From Patescibacteria group bacterium (lineage in GTDB: Bacteria > Patescibacteriota > Microgenomatia > UBA1400 > PJMF01), in contig JAHJBU010000090.1 in NCBI GenBank assembly GCA_018813375.1, positions 1 to 8,387 on the forward strand: a DNA stretch of 8,387 nt, given 5' to 3'. The translations under genes were made by a program, and so were the position numbers. The notes below the pieces were generated by a model that ran no database searches, was not told the DNA's origin, and worked only from the letters and a program-made list of their open reading frames with translations. Positions 4,367 to 8,387 of the stretch are shown here, in pieces. Position 1 is the first letter of the stretch. The number at the start of each line of letters is the position of its first letter.

Positions 4367-4954
4367 ATGCAAATTGAAACTTTTTCTCTTGGACAACTAG
4401 CTACCAATTGTTATTTAGCCTGGTGTGAAAAGACTCGCGAGGCAATCGTAATTGACCCGGCAGATGAAGGTGGGTTTATTAGTGAAAAAATTTTGGAGCT
4501 AGATTTAAAACCAGTAGCAATTATTATCACACATGGTCATTTTGACCATCTTCTAGGTTTATTGGAGCTAAAGTTAAATTTTTCCCAAGTACCAATCATG
4601 ATGTATGAGGCTGATTTATTTTTAGTAAAAAGTGCTAAAAAGCGAACTCAACATTGGCTAAAAATGCAGGTTGACCCGGTTCCGATACCCGATATATTTC
4701 TTAAAGAAGGTGACAAAATTAAGTTTGGGCAAGAAACTTTAACAGTCCTACATACGCCAGGACACACTCCTGGCAGCATTTGTCTATACAACGACGGCGC
4801 GATCTTTACCGGTGACACCTTATTTGCTGGTGGAGTGATTGGGCGGACAGATTTAAGCTATTCTAGCCCTAAACACATGAGCCAATCTCTGACAAAAGTC
4901 AAAGAGCTTCTTGGCTCAAAACAAATGTATGCTGGGCATGGAGATAGCTTCTAA
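4367..4954 (+). CDS. Metallo-beta-lactamase-fold hydrolase (glyoxalase II-like)
   Basis: A cytoplasmic zinc hydrolase of the MBL superfamily. The metal-binding set is complete: THGHFDH (residues 55-61, giving His56, His58, Asp60, His61), His133 in LHTPGHTPGS, Asp150 in FTGDTLF and His191 in GHGD. The layout matches short GloB/YcbL-like proteins, which hydrolyse thioesters such as S-lactoylglutathione or related compounds; the real substrate cannot be read from sequence. At 195 residues it ends only four residues after the last histidine ligand, while relatives continue for 10-20 residues with a G-E/NP(F/Y) tail, so the C-terminus looks clipped. It follows the M50 gene by 14 bases with no clear Shine-Dalgarno sequence, and its stop overlaps the convergent membrane protein gene by 4 bases. 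Confidence 0.92.
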   Translation: MQIETFSLGQLATNCYLAWCEKTREAIVIDPADEGGFISEKILELDLKPVAIIITHGHFDHLLGLLELKLNFSQVPIMMYEADLFLVKSAKKRTQHWLKMQVDPVPIPDIFLKEGDKIKFGQETLTVLHTPGHTPGSICLYNDGAIFTGDTLFAGGVIGRTDLSYSSPKHMSQSLTKVKELLGSKQMYAGHGDSF

Positions 4955-6477
4955 TTAATTGTAAATATTTCTTTAGGCAAACTAAATTCTTTTATCACTT
5001 GCTGATTTTTTTCATCATCCCTCACCAAAATTAACACAAAATTATCCACATACACCCCTACCCAAACTTCATCTTCAATCCGCTTGATTAAAAACGGCTG
5101 GGCCCAAGGGGTAAAATCATGACGATAAAAGAAAATGGTTTCAAAACCATACTCTTGATCTAATTCCTGCCAAACAGCCTCGTCTTCCTGAGCTTTAATG
5201 TAACGCTTAAAAAATTCTGGCGAGTAAGCCTCAGGACGGTTATCAATAAAAACTCTCTGACCTGGGAAAAGCTGGTAAATTAAATAACCCCCAATGTCAT
5301 AGTTATTAAAAATTGGACCGGATAGGTTGTGCTGTTTGAAAAACGCTGCAGAACTCTCTGCGCCTGGAAGCAAACCTATCCCAAAACTTGATCTGAAAGG
5401 TGATAAATAACTTCTGGTACTAATAAAAACTAACAATAAAAAAACTGATAAAAATGGAGTTAAACTCTTCTCTAAGAACTGATTTTTAACTAGCCATTCC
5501 CCTACTACCCATGAACCAAAGCCAATTAGCATAAATCCCAACATTGGAACAAAACGATTCATAAAAAAAGCAAAGACTGAAAAAGAAATTAATAAGATGG
5601 TGGCAAAAAGATGCCGTGAGTTATAACGCCAAATTAGGTAACCGCAAGTTCCAAGTCCTAATATGACCGCAGTCAGCCCATGCCAATACTGGAGCATACC
5701 AAAACGCTTAATCATAAAAAACAAAGTTTGGTTTTCAGCCAATTGATAACCAAAGTCTTGGAGAATAAAAAACGGCTCAATCACACTTTTGTAACCAAAG
5801 GGGCTAATGAAGCTGGCCACAACCACCACCCCTAAAAGAATAAGTAAAAATTTTATCGCTGGCTTGTTCTTTTGCAACCACTGCTGGATCAACATTGCTC
5901 CCACTACTGCCCAGCTTAAGAAAAAGAAAAGGTGGAGATTGACCCACAAAACTTGGATAAAGCCAAAAACCAACCAAACCCACCATTTAAACTGCTTTTT
6001 TTCCATAATACGCAGTAACCACCAAGTCTCCAAGCCTAAAAAAACTAAACTAAACGCCTCTGGTCTGACCTCAGAGCGTAGGCCAATCAGAGGCAAAAAC
6101 AAGACGGTAGTTAAAATTAGCGACCACCACCGGGCTTGACGTTTGCCAATGAAAAAAAAGAAAGTAAAGGCGATGCTAAGCAACACAGCATAAAATACTG
6201 ACAAGCCACTAAAACCAGCTAGTTGAAAAACCAAATAAAAAATCACCCCTGATAACCAGTGATGGTTTGTTACCAGCTGGTTCTGCATTGTATAAGAATA
6301 ATAATTGGTAGAAACTAAAGTTTTTTGCTCTACTAAAAGCTTGCCATTGATCAAATGTCGACCAATATCGGCAGTAGCAAAATTAATTTTCTGAAGAGCG
6401 AATCCAAATACCAATAAAACTAAAATAAGCACCAAAAGTGCTTTCAGCCAATTAATTAACAATATTTCTTTTTTCAT
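4951..6477 (-). CDS. GT-C-like polytopic membrane protein, 508 residues
   Basis: A membrane protein with about 10-11 transmembrane helices (first at about 9-28) and a soluble C-terminal domain of about 140 residues. The first outer loop has ADIGRHLINGK (36-46) and NHHWLS (71-76), a layout typical of GT-C glycosyltransferases that use lipid-linked sugar donors, where an acidic residue (here Asp37) is catalytic. The C-terminal domain carries FNNYDIGGYLIY (390-401) and VFIDNRPEAY (409-418), the 'N.y..GGyLiy...FiDgR..Y' pattern of a widespread uncharacterised family. A role in attaching sugars to envelope polymers or proteins is inference. The start lacks a Shine-Dalgarno sequence; a TAGAAT box (6492-6487) ends 9 bases before the ATG. 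It is divergent from the next GT-C-like gene and convergent with the hydrolase, overlapping it by 4 bases. Confidence 0.85.
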   Translation of the reverse strand: MKKEILLINWLKALLVLILVLLVFGFALQKINFATADIGRHLINGKLLVEQKTLVSTNYYSYTMQNQLVTNHHWLSGVIFYLVFQLAGFSGLSVFYAVLLSIAFTFFFFIGKRQARWWSLILTTVLFLPLIGLRSEVRPEAFSLVFLGLETWWLLRIMEKKQFKWWVWLVFGFIQVLWVNLHLFFFLSWAVVGAMLIQQWLQKNKPAIKFLLILLGVVVVASFISPFGYKSVIEPFFILQDFGYQLAENQTLFFMIKRFGMLQYWHGLTAVILGLGTCGYLIWRYNSRHLFATILLISFSVFAFFMNRFVPMLGFMLIGFGSWVVGEWLVKNQFLEKSLTPFLSVFLLLVFISTRSYLSPFRSSFGIGLLPGAESSAAFFKQHNLSGPIFNNYDIGGYLIYQLFPGQRVFIDNRPEAYSPEFFKRYIKAQEDEAVWQELDQEYGFETIFFYRHDFTPWAQPFLIKRIEDEVWVGVYVDNFVLILVRDDEKNQQVIKEFSLPKEIFTIN

Positions 6478-6486
6478 TCTATATTC

Positions 6487-6519
6487 ATTCTAATAGACTT
6501 CTGGCGAAACTAATATAAT
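6487..6519. promoter_or_regulatory. Divergent promoter region between the two GT-C-like genes
   Basis: The 53-base gap 6478-6530 must hold both promoters. Plus strand: TATAAT (6514-6519), 11 bases before the ATG at 6531. Minus strand: TAGAAT (6492-6487), 9 bases before the ATG at 6477. Neither has a good -35 box, and both predict leaders of only a few bases. Confidence 0.45.
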
Positions 6520-6530
6520 ATGATGAAGCT

Positions 6531-8033
6531 ATGGTCAACATCATCCAACAATTACCAAACCTAATTGCTTATTTAAATACTCCTAAGGGGCAAATTTTCT
6601 CTGGACAAGCCTCGTGGTTTGATCCTTGGGATATCAATGTCTACGTGACCGCCATTACTCATGGTCAAACTGGACACTTGCTTTTACAGAACCTTTATAC
6701 CACTGCTCCTCATTTATCCAGTTTATTTTATCCTCTTTACACTTTCGCTGGATATCTTTTTCCAAAAATAAACCCCTATCTGCTTTTTCATATCCTAGCA
6801 ATTCTAGCAGGTATAGGATTACTAATGACCCTGTGGTGGATATTAAAAATATTTATCCCTGCTATTAAAAATCGACTCCTAGGAATATTTATCATAACTC
6901 TAGGTGGAGGATTTGGTTGGCTGACTCAAAATTTTATAGATGCTGCTGATACTAGTATTACTGGATTTACTTTCCACAGTAGTTTTCAGCGAGCTCATGA
7001 AGGCATAGGAATGAGCTTATACTTCATCGCTCTAATCAGTTTTTATTTATTTACTAAAGTTACTAAAAACGACGTCAAAAAAAAATACAAGTTGTGGATT
7101 GTTTCTCTAACAGCACTTTTAGCTCTGACATTTTTTTACCCATATTATCTAATTAGTTACCTAGCAATCTTGGGAGTATATATTTTAATTAACAAAAATA
7201 AATTAAACAGAAAAAAATGCCTTCTAGCTCTAGGAACAATTGGTGCCATCTCCACCATGCTAACTTTTCTCTATTTCAAACACTTGCAAAGCACTGGTTT
7301 TGCCAGCATCACTACTCAAAACTTAGATGCCGTGAGCTTGATCCCGCTCTTGATTGGCTACGGGTTATTTATTCTCTTTTTTGCCATTCATCTGGCTCAA
7401 AAAAGAAAGCCATTGCCACCATCACACACCATGCTTTTACTTTCCTGGATTGGCGTATCTCTAGTGATGGCATATTTACCCCTTGGTTTTGCTAGATTTT
7501 ATCTCCGTGGTTTGTTTTTACCCTTAACTATTTTAATGATCTTAATTATTAAATCTCTTAAAAATACAAGCTTGATCCAGCTCACTATATTTTTTTCTAT
7601 AATATTATTCCCTCTTTCGCAAGGCTACATATTTTCACAAAGAATTTCAGCCATTAAAGACAACAATCCTTGGTTTTATTATTCCCAAGATATACGGGAT
7701 GGATTTGAATTTCTCAAAAATGAACCCAGTGGTGAACAGCCAGAGGGTGGAATTTTAGCTACTTATGTTTTGGGAAATCACTTACCAATTCATACTCACA
7801 AGCCTGTTTACTTTGGTCACCTCATCCAGACTCCAAACGCAACAGAAAAGCTGGTGTTAATTAACCAATTTTATAAAGGCGAAATGGATGAAAATCAAAC
7901 TAAAAAGTGGCTGAAAGATAACAATATTTTATGGGTAGTAGTGGGGCCAAATGAAAAAAAACTTGAAAAAATTGAAGGGTTATTAGAACTAGAGTTTGAA
8001 AATAAAACTATACAAATATATCGGGTGCTCTGA
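6531..8033 (+). CDS. GT-C-like polytopic membrane protein, 500 residues
   Basis: A second large membrane protein, not closely similar to its divergent neighbour. About ten hydrophobic segments fall between residues 65 and 370, followed by a soluble C-terminal domain (about 375-500). The first loop has FDPWDINVYVTAI (30-42) and GHLLLQNLYTT (48-58), and the C-terminal part has GILATYVLGNHLPIHTHK and YFGHLIQTPNATEK (427-440), both typical of an uncharacterised GT-C-type family frequent in CPR bacteria and Chloroflexi. Relatives usually start with a membrane helix before the 'P.G..F.G' segment (here TPKGQIFSG, 17-25); this protein starts about 20 residues too late for it, and an in-frame TAA at 6516-6518 blocks extension. 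Glycosyl transfer from a lipid-linked donor is inference. The gene ends in TGA, 27 bases from the convergent HTH gene, with no terminator hairpin seen. Confidence 0.82.
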   Translation: MVNIIQQLPNLIAYLNTPKGQIFSGQASWFDPWDINVYVTAITHGQTGHLLLQNLYTTAPHLSSLFYPLYTFAGYLFPKINPYLLFHILAILAGIGLLMTLWWILKIFIPAIKNRLLGIFIITLGGGFGWLTQNFIDAADTSITGFTFHSSFQRAHEGIGMSLYFIALISFYLFTKVTKNDVKKKYKLWIVSLTALLALTFFYPYYLISYLAILGVYILINKNKLNRKKCLLALGTIGAISTMLTFLYFKHLQSTGFASITTQNLDAVSLIPLLIGYGLFILFFAIHLAQKRKPLPPSHTMLLLSWIGVSLVMAYLPLGFARFYLRGLFLPLTILMILIIKSLKNTSLIQLTIFFSIILFPLSQGYIFSQRISAIKDNNPWFYYSQDIRDGFEFLKNEPSGEQPEGGILATYVLGNHLPIHTHKPVYFGHLIQTPNATEKLVLINQFYKGEMDENQTKKWLKDNNILWVVVGPNEKKLEKIEGLLELEFENKTIQIYRVL

Positions 8034-8060
8034 AGTAGAACTATCATTTAAGCTGGTAAG

Positions 8061-8333
8061 TTAAATAAATGAAAATTTCAACCTAGCACCAAGCCCACGT
8101 GCTACTTTATGTAAAAAAGCCAAAGATGGATTGTAATTCCCAGACTCCAATCTAGAAATTGCTGATTGCTTAGTATTAATTTTTAACGCTAATGCTTGCT
8201 GTGTTAAACCTTTCTCTATTCTTTTTTCAATTAAACTTTCAATCAAACTATACTCTGGTGCTAGCTTATCATAAGCATGTTTAACTTTATTATTTTTTAA
8301 AAGCTGTTGTTTTAATTTTTGATAGTTTTTCAT
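8061..8333 (-). CDS. XRE-family HTH protein, HigA-type antitoxin-like
   Basis: A 90-residue DNA-binding protein. The N-terminal part LKNNKVKHAYDKLAPEYSL is the usual entry segment of HigA-type antitoxins, followed by a Cro/CI helix-turn-helix at about residues 33-83: GLTQQALALKINTKQSAISRLE around residues 42-63, with the recognition helix at KQSAISRLESG and the family pattern NYNPSLAFLHKVARGLG. In toxin-antitoxin pairs of this type the antitoxin follows a RelE/HigB-like toxin gene and represses its own operon. Here an open frame from the right edge ends in a TGA overlapping this ATG by 4 bases (ATGA), so an upstream partner is likely, but too little is visible to call it a toxin. No clear promoter or Shine-Dalgarno sequence precedes the start, which fits translation coupled to an upstream gene. 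Confidence 0.88.
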   Translation of the reverse strand: MKNYQKLKQQLLKNNKVKHAYDKLAPEYSLIESLIEKRIEKGLTQQALALKINTKQSAISRLESGNYNPSLAFLHKVARGLGARLKFSFI

Positions 8334-8387
8334 ATTATGGACCCTGACTTTTTCAAGCGTAGTGCTGAAAAATCAGCAGGTACGCAA
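8330..8387 (-). CDS. Possible 3' end of the gene upstream of the antitoxin (partial)
   Basis: On the minus strand an open frame enters from the right edge and runs 18 codons to a TGA at 8332-8330, ending DFSALRLKKSGSII. The stop overlaps the HTH gene start as ATGA. The position suits a toxin gene of a HigBA-like pair, but the short tail does not match a motif I recognise, and 18 open codons can occur by chance. Confidence 0.35.
   Translation of the reverse strand, partial: CVPADFSALRLKKSGSII

Noticed and set aside
5804..6139. Open frames on both strands within the 508-residue membrane protein gene
   Set aside because: They are out-of-frame shadows of a long gene with clear domain patterns.
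6626..7495. Open frames at 6626-6868 and 7217-7495 in another frame of the 500-residue membrane protein gene
   Set aside because: Composition is not protein-like (Ser/His/Cys-rich) and they lie wholly inside the real gene.
8031..8033. TGA as a sense codon (genetic code 25 of some CPR lineages)
   Set aside because: No gene contains an in-frame TGA before its expected end; TGA at 8031 sits at the natural C-terminus, so the standard bacterial code fits.
8034..8060. Possible terminator between the 500-residue membrane protein and the HTH gene
   Set aside because: The 27-base gap has no stable stem and no T-run.

Overview
The window looks like an AT-rich chromosomal segment of a small-genome bacterium, most likely of the Candidate Phyla Radiation (Patescibacteria, Microgenomates-like). 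The taxonomic call is inference. It rests on minimal forms of housekeeping proteins (a 205-residue M50 protease without PDZ, a short L28), two large GT-C-like membrane proteins of a type common in that group, very tight gene packing and standard stop codon use. No RNA genes, CRISPR arrays or convincing intrinsic terminators were seen.

Layout. Bases 1-103 are the 3' end of an unidentified gene. Peptide deformylase (def) and methionyl-tRNA formyltransferase (fmt) follow as a one-base-overlap pair that adds and later removes the N-formyl group of initiator methionine. On the minus strand come ribosomal protein L28 (rpmB) and, upstream of it, a 170-residue protein with an FHA-like pattern. fmt and rpmB converge with a 4-base tail overlap.

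Bases 2417-3260 carry no believable gene. They contain the most unusual feature of the window: a 570-bp MITE-like element (2524-3093) with 26-bp terminal inverted repeats matching at 25 of 26 positions, and flanking 9-bp direct repeats matching at 8 of 9. Its interior holds two tandem 20-bp dyads just upstream of a TATAAT box, followed by two strong hairpins. It reads as a non-autonomous transposable element carrying a regulated promoter and a structured RNA.

Next on the plus strand are a small charged coiled-coil gene that appears split in two frames at a run of eight A (containing A AAA AAG), an M50 site-2-type protease whose TATAAT box lies exactly 12 bases before its ATG (a leaderless transcript signature), and a metallo-beta-lactamase-fold hydrolase with a shortened C-terminus. 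The hydrolase again converges with a 4-base overlap on a 508-residue GT-C-like membrane protein (minus strand). A second, unrelated GT-C-like membrane protein of 500 residues diverges from it across a 53-base gap. The window ends with a HigA-type XRE antitoxin-like gene on the minus strand, whose start overlaps the end of a possible partner gene running off the edge.
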